Source of the DNA: Candidatus Hydrogenedentota bacterium
GTDB lineage: Bacteria; Hydrogenedentota; Hydrogenedentia; Hydrogenedentales; JAGMZX01
Direction of reading: 5' to 3'
DNA: 64,000 nt
Assembly (NCBI GenBank): GCA_029556545.1
Contig: JAKQEQ010000007.1
Span: forward strand, 15,031-79,030
In this document: positions 26,292 to 34,643 of the stretch, one piece after another
How the letters are laid out: each line of letters starts with the position of its first letter
How positions within the stretch are numbered: the stretch's first letter is position 1
Notes under the pieces: generated by a model
Told to the model about the DNA's origin: nothing
What the model saw: only the letters and a program-made list of their open reading frames with translations
The model's database searches: none
Position numbers and translations under genes: made by a program

Positions 26292-27338
26292 TTGAAGCTA
26301 CATGAACGGATTGCCAGCGACCTGTCTACGTGGAACCGCTGCGCCCGCGCGTATGAAGATGCGATTGTGCTCGGACACCCGGACGTGTGCGCCTATGAAG
26401 CCTTCGAGGAGGATTTCCTCGATGCGCTTCTCCTGTACCTCATTCGTGACGCGGGCGTTTGCGTGCGATTGTTCGACGTGGGTTGCGGCTCGGCCCGGCT
26501 GCACCTGCGCTACGGCAGGAAGACCACGCCGCTTCCGCGAAATGAAACGAATGGTTCCATCGCGCCGGACCCCATCATGGCCGCGGGCCTGTCGCGGATA
26601 GACGGCATCGACTTCTCCGCGGAGATGCTCGAAATCGCGCACGCCAAGCTTGAAGCCGCCGGCCTGCTCCCGAGGGCGGCCGACCGTATCGGCCTCCGGC
26701 AAGGGTCGGCGTTCGATCTCGAGGCCATGCCCGGCGAGGGCGTTCCGGTGGCCGTGGCGGTGTGTAACACCATCGGCGTCATGCAAGGCCCCGAAGGCGC
26801 GCGAAAGCTGCTCGATGCCGTGCGCCGCGTCGTCGAACCGGAGGGCGGCGTCGCGCTGATCAGCGCATACCGGAAAGACGCCGTCGCCAGCCACGCACTC
26901 GGCAATTACGAAAGTACCATGCACGTTTCCGGCCAGCCGTGTTGGCTGAAGCCGGCGAAGTTTGTGTCGCGCGACGTCGTTCCCGTCCCTCTCGATATCA
27001 AGCGCGCGTTCGACCCGAAGGCGACGATTCGCGTTGCCGCGCGGAACCAGGCCGGCGAAACCGTCGAGGAATACCTCCTTGAACGCGACCCCGACGAAGT
27101 AAAGCGGACGATTTCAAGGGGCCACATTCGGACGTATTGGGATTACGAGTCGCACTGGTACTCGACGGCGCGCCTGCGTCGATGGATGGATGAAATCTGG
27201 GCCGGGCTGCCGCACCGGCATATCGCGGGCGGCGCCCTCGACCGTGTGCGCGCCGGCCCCGCCCAGTTGGCCGTGCTCGACGCGGGCGGCAGGCTCGAGG
27301 CCTTCTTCGCGCGCCTCGGTATGCGGAAAGGAACGTGA
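26292..27338 (+). CDS. Class I SAM-dependent methyltransferase
   Basis: A 348-residue protein with a Rossmann-fold methyltransferase core. Motif I is VRLFDVGCGSARLHL (about 58-72); an insertion of about 30 residues (RKTTPLPRNETNGSIAPDP) separates it from motif II GIDFSAEMLEIA. Then QGSAFDLEAM, VAVAVCNTIGVMQGPEG, and the motif-VI-like EGGVALISAYR. The C-terminal 130 residues (TYWDYESHWYSTARLRRWM) are unassigned and may bind substrate. It starts with TTG at 26292, supported by GGGAGG 9 bases upstream. Lying between a racemase and a sodium symporter gene, it may methylate an amino acid or amine; this is an inference from context. The next gene begins 4 bases after its stop. Confidence 0.82.
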   Translation: MKLHERIASDLSTWNRCARAYEDAIVLGHPDVCAYEAFEEDFLDALLLYLIRDAGVCVRLFDVGCGSARLHLRYGRKTTPLPRNETNGSIAPDPIMAAGLSRIDGIDFSAEMLEIAHAKLEAAGLLPRAADRIGLRQGSAFDLEAMPGEGVPVAVAVCNTIGVMQGPEGARKLLDAVRRVVEPEGGVALISAYRKDAVASHALGNYESTMHVSGQPCWLKPAKFVSRDVVPVPLDIKRAFDPKATIRVAARNQAGETVEEYLLERDPDEVKRTISRGHIRTYWDYESHWYSTARLRRWMDEIWAGLPHRHIAGGALDRVRAGPAQLAVLDAGGRLEAFFARLGMRKGT

Positions 27339-27342
27339 CGGC

Positions 27343-29178
27343 GTGAGCGGCAACTGGATTATGTGGGCCATCGTGCTTGGCTATCTCACCTTCGTGTTTT
27401 CGAAGGGCGTGCTCAAGGTGCGGCAGGTCTCAAATACGGACGACTTCCTCGTGGCGGGCCGGAATGTGGGGTGGTTCTTCCTTCTCTGTACAATGGGCGC
27501 GACGGTTGTGGGCGGCGGCGCGTCCATCGGCGCGATCGGGCGCACCTACGACTGGGGCGTGCTCATGCTCCTCGTGTCCTTGGGCTGGTACCTGCACTTC
27601 ATTTTCGCCGGCCTTTGGGTGGCGCCGCGCTTTCGCGAGGCGAAGTTGTACACCGTCGCCGGATATTTCGGCCATCGCTTCGGCGAGGGGCCGCGCTTTT
27701 TCGCCCTGTTATTGTCCCTATTGTTCTCCGTCTTTATCGTCGCCGCGCAAATGGCCGCGTTCGGCAGCGTCATGGCGGCCATTGCGCCGCAACTCGCCGA
27801 TGCCGAGAACGTGCTGCGCTGGGCCATCCTGATCGGCGGCGTGCTCGTGATCACCTACAGCACGGCGGGCGGCCTGCTCGCCGTGATCCACACGGACGTA
27901 TACCAGTTCATCATCCTGATCGTGGGGTTCGCCATCACCCTGGCGTTTTGCGTGCCGGACCTCCTCGAATCCTACGACGACCGCACCGGCAAGTTCGTGC
28001 CATTGCGCTTCTCCAGCGTGGATATACGGTCCCCGGAGGCGTTCGCCGAGACGTTGGGCCGCGGCGACGATCCCGTGGCCCGTTACCTGCTCGAGACCGC
28101 GGGCGCCGCGGAAGCGACGAATGACGGGAAGATCGACGCGGCCGCGATCGCCGCGATGCTCAATCGCGCCCTCGACGACCCGGAACTGTACGCCCCGGAA
28201 CGCTTCGCCCATGTATCGCTCAGCCGCCAGGTGCGCGAGTTGCTCGAAGGTGAGGCCAACGGAAGACGGCTACGGCGGCTGAATCTCTCGCTAATCCAAG
28301 ACGCCTTTCCCGACTTCATATCGCCAAACCGCGCGATAGCGCCGTCCTTCTTTCGCATGCATGGCGATAAGGGGTGGCTCTTCCTCATCACCACCTTTCT
28401 CGCTTTTCTCCTCGGCGAGTGTTTCGCGCCCGGGTATGCGACCCGGTACTGCGTGGGCAAGAACATCCGCGAAACCCGCATCGGCATCGTCGGGGCCGGC
28501 GTGTTTCTCGCCTTGGTCTTTCCCGCGATTCTTTTCTTCATCGCCCTGTACGCGCGTATTCATTACCCGGCCATCGACCCGCAACAGGCATTGCCGCGCG
28601 TCGTGTATCAACTGCACAATCCCGCAATCACGGGCCTCATCATCGGCGCGCTGCTGATGGCCGTCATGTCCTCCGCCGACAGCGCCCTCAACTCGGCTAC
28701 CGCCATCTTCGTCAAGGACCTTTTCGAGCACCAATTCGGCTGGCGCGACGACCAGCGGCATCGCCTCCTCAAACTTGCCCGCCTGTGCAGCATGGCCCTC
28801 GGCGGCATGGCGATTCTTGTCGCTGTGCTCTGGTCCGACATCATCGGCCTGCTCTTGTTCACCTACCACGTCTGGGCGCCCGCCGTTATTGTGCCCGTGT
28901 GCGTGGGCGCGCTGTCGCGCAGTCCCTCGCGCCGCCAGAACCGCATTGTGCTCGCCACCATGATCGCCGCCACCGCCGCCACGCTGCTCTACCGCCTGCC
29001 CCAGGCACTCGAACACCACTTCGGGCTGCGCATCCTTCCAGATGCACTGCACGACTTGACCGCCCGTCTCGACCCCGCCGTATTCGGCGTCGCCGTGTCC
29101 CTGCTCGTCTTTGGCGCGCTTACCGGGACCGCAAGGGGGCTCTACGGCCCCGCGCCCAAGTTCACCCAAGGCGGATGA
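27343..29178 (+). CDS. Sodium:solute symporter (SSS) family transporter with a large insertion
   Basis: A 611-residue inner-membrane symporter. GTG 27343 is preferred: AAAGGA lies 9 bases upstream and the reading continues right after the methyltransferase stop; the ATG at 27361 is an alternative. Core SSS motifs: NTDDFLVAGRNVGWFFLL after TM1, GATVVGGGASIGAIG in TM2, TYSTAGGLLAVIHTDVYQFI in TM5-TM6 and MSSADSALNSATAIFVKDL, the sodium-site helix 8 signature. Between TM6 and TM7 (about 210-340) sits a hydrophilic insertion of roughly 120 residues with mixed-charge helices, which ordinary members lack. It probably imports an amino acid, amine or related solute for the racemase and methyltransferase upstream. 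Confidence 0.88.
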   Translation: MSGNWIMWAIVLGYLTFVFSKGVLKVRQVSNTDDFLVAGRNVGWFFLLCTMGATVVGGGASIGAIGRTYDWGVLMLLVSLGWYLHFIFAGLWVAPRFREAKLYTVAGYFGHRFGEGPRFFALLLSLLFSVFIVAAQMAAFGSVMAAIAPQLADAENVLRWAILIGGVLVITYSTAGGLLAVIHTDVYQFIILIVGFAITLAFCVPDLLESYDDRTGKFVPLRFSSVDIRSPEAFAETLGRGDDPVARYLLETAGAAEATNDGKIDAAAIAAMLNRALDDPELYAPERFAHVSLSRQVRELLEGEANGRRLRRLNLSLIQDAFPDFISPNRAIAPSFFRMHGDKGWLFLITTFLAFLLGECFAPGYATRYCVGKNIRETRIGIVGAGVFLALVFPAILFFIALYARIHYPAIDPQQALPRVVYQLHNPAITGLIIGALLMAVMSSADSALNSATAIFVKDLFEHQFGWRDDQRHRLLKLARLCSMALGGMAILVAVLWSDIIGLLLFTYHVWAPAVIVPVCVGALSRSPSRRQNRIVLATMIAATAATLLYRLPQALEHHFGLRILPDALHDLTARLDPAVFGVAVSLLVFGALTGTARGLYGPAPKFTQGG

Positions 29179-29419
29179 GATCCCGACGTGCGAGATATCT
29201 CGGTCGTGGCGCACGGGGGATGCTGCTCGCGTTGATGTCCCGCATGTGCTGGACTGCCCCGAGGCAGCGTCAACATGTTCAGGCCCGTAACTTGGAAGAG
29301 CTTTTTGGACGGGACGTTCCGGTATTGGCATGAGAATCCACGCCTCGGGGTGATTCTGCCAGTATCCCCCGCATATACTCTGTGGCGCGTCGGGATACCT
29401 GAGGCAGGGGGTGAGACCC

Positions 29420-30397
29420 ATGGAAGTGCGCCGCATCTCGAGTCCGCCGCCCAATGCGGCGGCGTTTATTGCGGAGATTGCCGCCGGAATCGAAGCGCTT
29501 TACGGGCCTCTAGCCGCGGAGCATTATCGCCGGACGGCCCCTGAAGGGTTGTGCGCTACCTTGGCCCATCCGACGGTGTACGCCGTGGCCGCGTTCAACG
29601 AATGGGGTGAGGCGCTGGGTTACCTCGTCGCCGTGCAACGGGCGCCTGCGGCGCACATCACGTTCCTTCATGTCCTGTCGGGGTGGGACGGACAAAGCAT
29701 CGAGAACCGGCTGGTCGAGCGCGCGGCGGGCGACTTCCAGCGCGCCGGCCTGGACCATATCGTGTGCGAGTGTGTCCCTTTCTGCCGCCTTGACCTTTCG
29801 TGCACGTTCTCGGCGTTCGGTTTCGAACGCATCGAGCGTGTTCTGATGATGGCTTCGGTGCAAGACACGGGGAGCGCGCCAAAGGCCCGAGCGCCGATCT
29901 CTTCCGCTGTAGCCGGTCCTTCCACCCCGCGGGTTCTAACCCTGGATGCCGGCCTCCGGCGTGCGGCGGCGGAGTGCCTGGTGGAAGCGTATCGCGACAG
30001 TCGTGGGCGTCGGCTTCACATGGAGGTCACGGATGTAGACCGTGCCCAGGTCTTTGTCTCGCGCGTGGCCGCGGGCGGTTTTGGCCATGTCCACGCGGAG
30101 TACGGCAAGGCGGTTTTCGAAGGGGACCAATGCGTGGCCGTCGCGCTTGGCTGCGAGACCGCGCCGGACGTCGGGTTTGTCCTGCAGGTGGCGGTCCGGC
30201 CCAAATGGCGCCGGCAAGGATTCGGCACGTTACTGCTGCACGAACTGGCCGCGTCGTTCCGGCAGACGGGGCTGACGCGCGTCGCGCTCGGCGTGACGAG
30301 AGACAATCCCGCGCGTCTGCTCTACGAGCGGCTTGGCTTCACCGCGTTGCGTCCCGTCGACGCCTACGTCTGGTGGCGGCCGGGGCGGGAACCTTGA
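29420..30397 (+). CDS. Tandem GNAT-domain acetyltransferase
   Basis: A 325-residue protein with two GNAT folds. The first (1-150) is degenerate: GYLVAVQRAPAAHITFLHVLSG aligns with the central strand, but the acetyl-CoA pyrophosphate loop is not canonical. The second (170-320) is intact, with FVLQVAVRPKWRRQGFGTLLLHEL (R/Q-X-X-G-X-G/A loop) and GVTRDNPARLLYERLGFTAL. Double GNATs such as mycothiol synthase use one lobe for catalysis and the other for structure. The substrate is not known. Start ATG 29420 follows AGGGGGTGAG; an in-frame GTG at 29411 is inside that RBS. It follows the symporter by 241 bases with no visible terminator, so co-transcription is possible. The intervening bases hold no other gene. 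Confidence 0.8.
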   Translation: MEVRRISSPPPNAAAFIAEIAAGIEALYGPLAAEHYRRTAPEGLCATLAHPTVYAVAAFNEWGEALGYLVAVQRAPAAHITFLHVLSGWDGQSIENRLVERAAGDFQRAGLDHIVCECVPFCRLDLSCTFSAFGFERIERVLMMASVQDTGSAPKARAPISSAVAGPSTPRVLTLDAGLRRAAAECLVEAYRDSRGRRLHMEVTDVDRAQVFVSRVAAGGFGHVHAEYGKAVFEGDQCVAVALGCETAPDVGFVLQVAVRPKWRRQGFGTLLLHELAASFRQTGLTRVALGVTRDNPARLLYERLGFTALRPVDAYVWWRPGREP

Positions 30398-30415
30398 TTC
30401 GGCTACCGGCGCACC

Positions 30416-31627
30416 TTATGGCGCGGCAACCGGTATGGTGGTTCTGACCTCATTGCTGGTGACAAGGTCGCCGGTGGTGTGATAGAGCGCTGTCGTCGCA
30501 AGCTCGCGCGAGGCGCTCTCATTCTCCGGGATGCGTACGCGATACGAGAGTCGTGCGGGCCACTCGGGAACCTCGATCCACGCGAATTCGAGGATGCCGG
30601 TCCGGCCCTGTGGCGGCGCAACGGCGGGCGCGGCGCCCCCAGCGATTCCCTCGAAGGCCCAACCGGACGGCAGCACGGTCTGGAGTCCCACCGCCGTAAT
30701 CGGGTCCGTGCCCGCGTACCCTAACTCAAGGTCGATTTGGACAACCTCGCCCGGCGCGACGGACGGATTCGCAATGGACTGCGCCACCACAATGCCGCGT
30801 TCCTCGGGTGCGGGCGGTGCTGATTCCGCTTTCGCGGTATCCGAGGAAGATGCCTTCTGGTTGGCGGCTTGTGCCTCCGGCGCAGGCGCTGCCGCTTCCG
30901 GCGCTGACCCGGCAATCGCCGCGGGGGCGCTTGGCGCGACGCCGGGCTGTTGCAGCAGTTGGCCGGCCGGCGCGATCGACGGTTGTGCGGGGCTCATCGC
31001 CGCGGCTGTTGTCGGCACTGGCTCGCCTTGTTCAACGGGTGTCACAATCAGCCCCGTTCGCAGTTCGTCGCCGCTCGTTCGGTAGAGCGCTTCGCCGGTG
31101 ATATCCTTTACCCCCGAGGCGTCCGCCGGGGTACGGACGCGGTACGCGAACGTGGCGGGGTACTCCGGTATATTGAACCACGCGAATTCCACCTTGTTGC
31201 CGATCACGCGCTTGATGTCCGGAAGCGCGCCGCTTTGATCGGCGTATCCTTCGAAGGTCCAACCCTCGGGCAGCGTCTCCTCCATGCCCATCGCCGTAAT
31301 CGGTTCGGTGCCTTCGCGGAGAAACGACACCGCCACGTCCACCGTCCCGCCGGGCTGATATCGGCTGCCGCGCACCTCGCGGGTCAGGAACAGTTTCGCC
31401 GGGGTGTACTGCGGCTTGTCCGGGGCCGCCTGCGGCGTTTGGGGCGGGGTCGTCGGACGCTGCACGGCGGGCGTCGCCTGCGGCTTTTGGACGGGCGTCG
31501 CGGTGGGACTCGCCCGCTCCGTGACGCGCACGTCCTGCGAATCCCGGCCCATGTCGAGTAGGATGTAGCCGACAACGCCGATGCACACCAAGCCGAACAC
31601 GAATCCCACAACGGACCATTTGTTCAT
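30416..31627 (-). CDS. Membrane-anchored protein with Pro-rich linkers and two homologous beta domains
   Basis: A 403-residue protein. M10 of the open frame (31627) is preferred, with GGAGAG upstream. Residues 5-27 are a membrane helix (VGFVFGLVCIGVVGYILLDMG), followed by a Pro/Thr-rich linker (about 40-85), a first beta domain (90-195), a second Ala/Pro-rich linker, and a second beta domain (295-400). The domains are clear duplicates: ITAMGMEETLPEGWTFEG with ITAVGLQTVLPSGWAFEG, FAWFNIPEYPATFAYRVRTP with FAWIEVPEWPARLSYRVRIP. They may have an immunoglobulin-like, DUF11-like fold. It is probably anchored in the inner membrane with the domains in the periplasm. Function unknown. It converges on the GNAT gene with an 18-base gap. 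Confidence 0.72.
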   Translation of the reverse strand: MNKWSVVGFVFGLVCIGVVGYILLDMGRDSQDVRVTERASPTATPVQKPQATPAVQRPTTPPQTPQAAPDKPQYTPAKLFLTREVRGSRYQPGGTVDVAVSFLREGTEPITAMGMEETLPEGWTFEGYADQSGALPDIKRVIGNKVEFAWFNIPEYPATFAYRVRTPADASGVKDITGEALYRTSGDELRTGLIVTPVEQGEPVPTTAAAMSPAQPSIAPAGQLLQQPGVAPSAPAAIAGSAPEAAAPAPEAQAANQKASSSDTAKAESAPPAPEERGIVVAQSIANPSVAPGEVVQIDLELGYAGTDPITAVGLQTVLPSGWAFEGIAGGAAPAVAPPQGRTGILEFAWIEVPEWPARLSYRVRIPENESASRELATTALYHTTGDLVTSNEVRTTIPVAAP

Positions 31628-31779
31628 TGCTTCTCTCCAGACCTTCCCCTGCACTCGGGTCCAACCTCGAAAGCACTCAGTTTACCACGCGCGCCCGGCG
31701 ACGCGTCAAAAAGCAATCCTGCCGCGCTTCACCAAGAACGTGCTTGACGCCGACTTTGATGACGCCGTTGTCCTGACGC

Positions 31780-33114
31780 TTACGGTCTCCGCCACGGCGC
31801 GAACACCGCCTGGTATCCCAGGTGTATCATGTATTGATCCAGCAGGATGATTGCCAGGAACGCCTCGGCCACCGGCCAGACGCGCGCCACGATGGTCGGG
31901 TCCCGGCGCGTAACCGCCGACAATACCTTATTTTCGAGCGAGACCTTGTCGATGGTCTCCTGATCCTTCGCGATGGTGGGCGTCGGCTTCACCGCGATGC
32001 GTGCGACGAGCGGCTGGCCCGTGGTCAGCCCACCCGTGACGCCGCCCGCGTGGTTCGACGCGAACACCACCTTCCCGTCCGTCACGCGCAGCGCGTCGTT
32101 GCATTCCGAGCCGCGCAGGTCTTTCACCGCGTAGCCCGCGCCCACCTCGACCGCCTTCACCGCGCCTATGCTCAGCATCCTGCCGATTTCGCCGTCGAGC
32201 TTCTGGAACACGGGTTCGCCCATGCCCGCGGGCAATCCCGTCGCGACAACCTCGACGAGGCCGCCGCTCGAGTCGCCTTCGTCGCGGATTTCGAGGATGC
32301 GCTGCTCCATCGCGAAGGCGGCGTCCACGTCCGGGCAATTCATGGTGAAATGAATCCCGTGTTCCTCGCGGATGGCTTGTGGATCGACCGCCTTGGCCGT
32401 GTCGCGGATTTTGAGCAGGTCGCGCTCAAGTTCGGCGATCACGGCCATCTTGTGCAGGAACCGCATGTGCGGGTTGATCCGGCCCTCGCCGAAAACCCAC
32501 TGGTAGATTGGGTCGTAATCGCGGCGCACCTTGCGGAAGGTCTCGACCTTCTCGCGCGCCGTATCGAGGGCCACGTCCGCCGCGCGAACGCCCGCCGCCT
32601 CCTTCACATACGCGAATACCTCGATGCCGTGCTCCTTCAGGATGCGCCGCGCCACCGCGCCCGCCGCCACAATCGTCGAGGTGTATCGTCCGCTGAAGAA
32701 GCCCGCCCCGATCGAGTCGTCCCATTCGGCGTATTTCTGATACGAGGCGTAGGAAGCGTGCCCGGGGCGCGGCGTCCGATTCGTCACCTGGTACTGCTCG
32801 ATGTGCTCGAAGTGACGGTCCACGTTCGGGATCAGAATCGTCATCGGCGTGCCGTTCGTATAGCCCGCGTTCGAGAAGCCCGGCATCGTGTCCGCCGCGT
32901 TCACGCCCGTGTAGATGACCGGCACGTCCGCCTCACGCCGCGGCGAGGCCAATTCGCTCTGGCCCGGCTTGCGCGTGAGCAGCGCCTCATAGATATCCGC
33001 GTCCGTAATGTACAAACCCGGCGGCACGCCCTGAAGCACCACCGTCAGCCCTTCCTGATAACTGCCCCCCGCCACTGTCGTCTGGAACATCGTCCCGTAC
33101 GTACAACCCAGCAT
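31780..33114 (-). CDS. aroC: Divergent chorismate synthase family protein
   Basis: A 444-residue protein that aligns with chorismate synthase along its length: VLQGVPPGLYITDADIYEAL, RKPGQSELASPRREADVPVI, RPGHASYASYQKYAEWDD, VVATGLPAGMGEPVFQKLD, FASNHAGGVTGGLTTGQPL and PVAEAFLAIILLDQY. The enzyme forms chorismate from EPSP using reduced FMN. Two changes stand out against known enzymes of about 360 residues. The N-terminal FGESHG motif, with a conserved active-site histidine, reads VAGGSYQEG. The GGGRSSARET phosphate-binding loop reads GAGFFSGRYTST. There is also an insertion of about 80 residues around 185-270 (KVRRDYDPIYQWVFGEGR). RPGHA histidine is kept. It may be a bona fide but diverged enzyme or a relative with another role. 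Start ATG 33114 has GGGAG upstream. Confidence 0.75.
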   Translation of the reverse strand: MLGCTYGTMFQTTVAGGSYQEGLTVVLQGVPPGLYITDADIYEALLTRKPGQSELASPRREADVPVIYTGVNAADTMPGFSNAGYTNGTPMTILIPNVDRHFEHIEQYQVTNRTPRPGHASYASYQKYAEWDDSIGAGFFSGRYTSTIVAAGAVARRILKEHGIEVFAYVKEAAGVRAADVALDTAREKVETFRKVRRDYDPIYQWVFGEGRINPHMRFLHKMAVIAELERDLLKIRDTAKAVDPQAIREEHGIHFTMNCPDVDAAFAMEQRILEIRDEGDSSGGLVEVVATGLPAGMGEPVFQKLDGEIGRMLSIGAVKAVEVGAGYAVKDLRGSECNDALRVTDGKVVFASNHAGGVTGGLTTGQPLVARIAVKPTPTIAKDQETIDKVSLENKVLSAVTRRDPTIVARVWPVAEAFLAIILLDQYMIHLGYQAVFAPWRRP

Positions 33115-33246
33115 GTGTGTGATCTCCCGTTGAGGCCGCTTGCTATGAATCCCCGCGCGGTCTTCGTGCCGAGGGGGCGCAAACGGCAGGATTATAGCAT
33201 CTTTCGGCGCACAATTCGCTCGGAATCGGCACTGACCATCGAACCG

Positions 33247-33273
33247 GTCTGACGGGTCCGATTCATCCGACGC
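33247..33273. repeat. 9-bp tandem repeat tract (three units)
   Basis: Units GTCTGACGG, GTCCGATTC, ATCCGACGC lie between the divergent aroC-like and pseudopilin genes. They belong to a family of 9-bp repeats with consensus close to GTCCGACNN that recurs at other loci in the window. Confidence 0.5.
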
Positions 33274-33304
33274 CGGCCACGCTAAAGTGCTAAAACTACA
33301 CTAT

Positions 33305-33333
33305 TTGACGACCTTACAGGCGCGTGGTAAGAT
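33305..33333 (+). promoter_or_regulatory. Promoter of the third pseudopilin gene
   Basis: TTGACG (33305-33310), 17 bases, TAAGAT (33328-33333). Transcription would begin about 35 bases before the ATG at 33375. Confidence 0.65.
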
Positions 33334-33374
33334 GATCATGTGACGCATGTGTCAACCCATGGGGAGTGTGTATC

Positions 33375-34403
33375 ATGAATCGGCGGACTATCCGGGGGTT
33401 TACTCTCCTGGAATTGCTGACGGTTATTGCGATTATTGCGATTCTTGCAGGGATTACCTTCGCCGTTTTCCCTCGCATACGGGAACGGGCACGGGTGCGG
33501 TCGCTCCAGGCGACGATGAACGAGTTGCGCACGGCCCTCGCCCAGTACTACGCGACACACGGGACCTATCCGCCCGCATACGGCTACCTCGATTTTCAGG
33601 CTGTTGCGAATTACGAACGGACCAGTGTTCGTCCTGCGGATAACGTACTCTTCAATCTGAAGCCGTTCATGACCTTTATCAGACTGCATGGCGCGGACGA
33701 CCATTACGACAACTTCTCGGAAGGCTATGACGCGGACCGGGACGGCGCCATAAGTCTCTTCGAGTTTTCGCCCGTTGGTGCGAAGGACCAGGCCACCGGT
33801 AGATACTCGTTCCCCGATACGGTGCGCTATAACGGCAATAACGCTTCGCAGTTGAGCGAGTTCCAGCGGATGGGCGAGGAAGATCAGCGCCCGCTCATCT
33901 ATATCCCGGTGAACAAGAGGCAATTCGATCGCGCGCGCAAGTATTGGATCAGGAAAGCGGCCGAGGACCCCGCCGGTCTCGATTTCTACGCCCTGAGTTG
34001 GGACCCGACGGACCCGATGCTCCAAGGGGTCGTCTTTCCGCCAAGCAGCTACGACACGTTCGTGCTCATCAGCGTCGGTCCCGGCGGCACCACCTTCGGC
34101 ATACCGCCTCCGGCCCCGATCAACAATGACCAGTGGGACCAGGCGACGCTGCACGTCATGAATAACTACCCCGACGACATGTACCACATCATCGGGATGC
34201 GCGCCTACTTCGTCGCCACCCGCGACCTGGATGACAATGGGAAGCTTGACTTCCATTTCGAGGATCGCCGCACCGGCGAGGCCCGCGGCACAGACACCTA
34301 TCAGATCATCGTCGACGGGAGCACGGTCACGGTGCCCCTCGGCAACCTGCTGCCCGACCGCCGCGCCCCGAACGGCTACGGCCCGTACATTTACAAGTAC
34401 TAG
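33375..34403 (+). CDS. Pseudopilin with type III signal and a Ca-binding-like segment
   Basis: A 342-residue prepilin-like protein. The class III signal is MNRRTIRG followed by FTLLELLTVIAIIAILAGI; E5 is present. Beyond the helix it differs from the two H-X-DG pseudopilins near the window start: SLQATMNELRTALAQYYATHGTYPP resembles GspG/GspH-type proteins, and DADRDGAISLFEF and DLDDNGKLDFHFED look like two EF-hand/calcium loops, as in major pseudopilins that bind calcium. It probably belongs to a type II secretion-like or type IV pilus system in the inner membrane. RBS GGGGAG lies 8 bases before ATG 33375; GTG 33366 is inside that RBS. It has its own promoter. Confidence 0.82.
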   Translation: MNRRTIRGFTLLELLTVIAIIAILAGITFAVFPRIRERARVRSLQATMNELRTALAQYYATHGTYPPAYGYLDFQAVANYERTSVRPADNVLFNLKPFMTFIRLHGADDHYDNFSEGYDADRDGAISLFEFSPVGAKDQATGRYSFPDTVRYNGNNASQLSEFQRMGEEDQRPLIYIPVNKRQFDRARKYWIRKAAEDPAGLDFYALSWDPTDPMLQGVVFPPSSYDTFVLISVGPGGTTFGIPPPAPINNDQWDQATLHVMNNYPDDMYHIIGMRAYFVATRDLDDNGKLDFHFEDRRTGEARGTDTYQIIVDGSTVTVPLGNLLPDRRAPNGYGPYIYKY

Positions 34404-34439
34404 CGGCCCCGCGTTTTCAAGTAGGGAGCGCGTCCTTTA

Positions 34440-34560
34440 GGGCGCCGGATGCGGGCTGAAGCCCGCACTCCGAACGGGGGGCTGCGGTCGGTGCTGTGGC
34501 TCGGTCGGGAGACCGGCCACAACGGAGAACTGCCCCACGCGAAGCGGGGAAAGGGCTTAT
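34440..34560. repeat. Cluster of REP-like palindromes
   Basis: The 240-base gap after the third pseudopilin holds at least three hairpin elements: GCGGGCTGAAGCCCGC (34451-34466), CGGTCGGGAGACCGG (about 34504-34518), and CCCCACGCGAAGCGGGG (about 34536-34552). Their style resembles repetitive extragenic palindromes. The last is close in sequence to the inner hairpin of the palindrome at 54131-54186. They could also terminate transcription of the pseudopilin gene. Confidence 0.5.
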
Positions 34561-34568
34561 CCCAGCTA

Positions 34569-34598
34569 TTGACCGCAGTTGGCACATCCGGCTATAAT
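34569..34598 (+). promoter_or_regulatory. Promoter of the RHH/PIN toxin-antitoxin operon
   Basis: TTGACC (34569-34574), 18 bases, perfect TATAAT (34593-34598). Start would be near 34605, just before the inverted repeat at 34607-34632. Confidence 0.65.
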
Positions 34599-34606
34599 GG
34601 TTCCAG

Positions 34607-34632
34607 AATGGTGTCGTAATGGATGCACCATT
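34607..34632. promoter_or_regulatory. Inverted repeat, probable antitoxin operator
   Basis: AATGGTG (34607-34613) and CACCATT (34626-34632) are perfect inverted arms separated by 12 bases, placed directly after the promoter and up to the RBS (GGAGG 34633-34637) of the antitoxin. RHH antitoxins of this type bind such repeats to repress their own operon. Confidence 0.5.
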
Positions 34633-34643
34633 GGAGGACGAAT

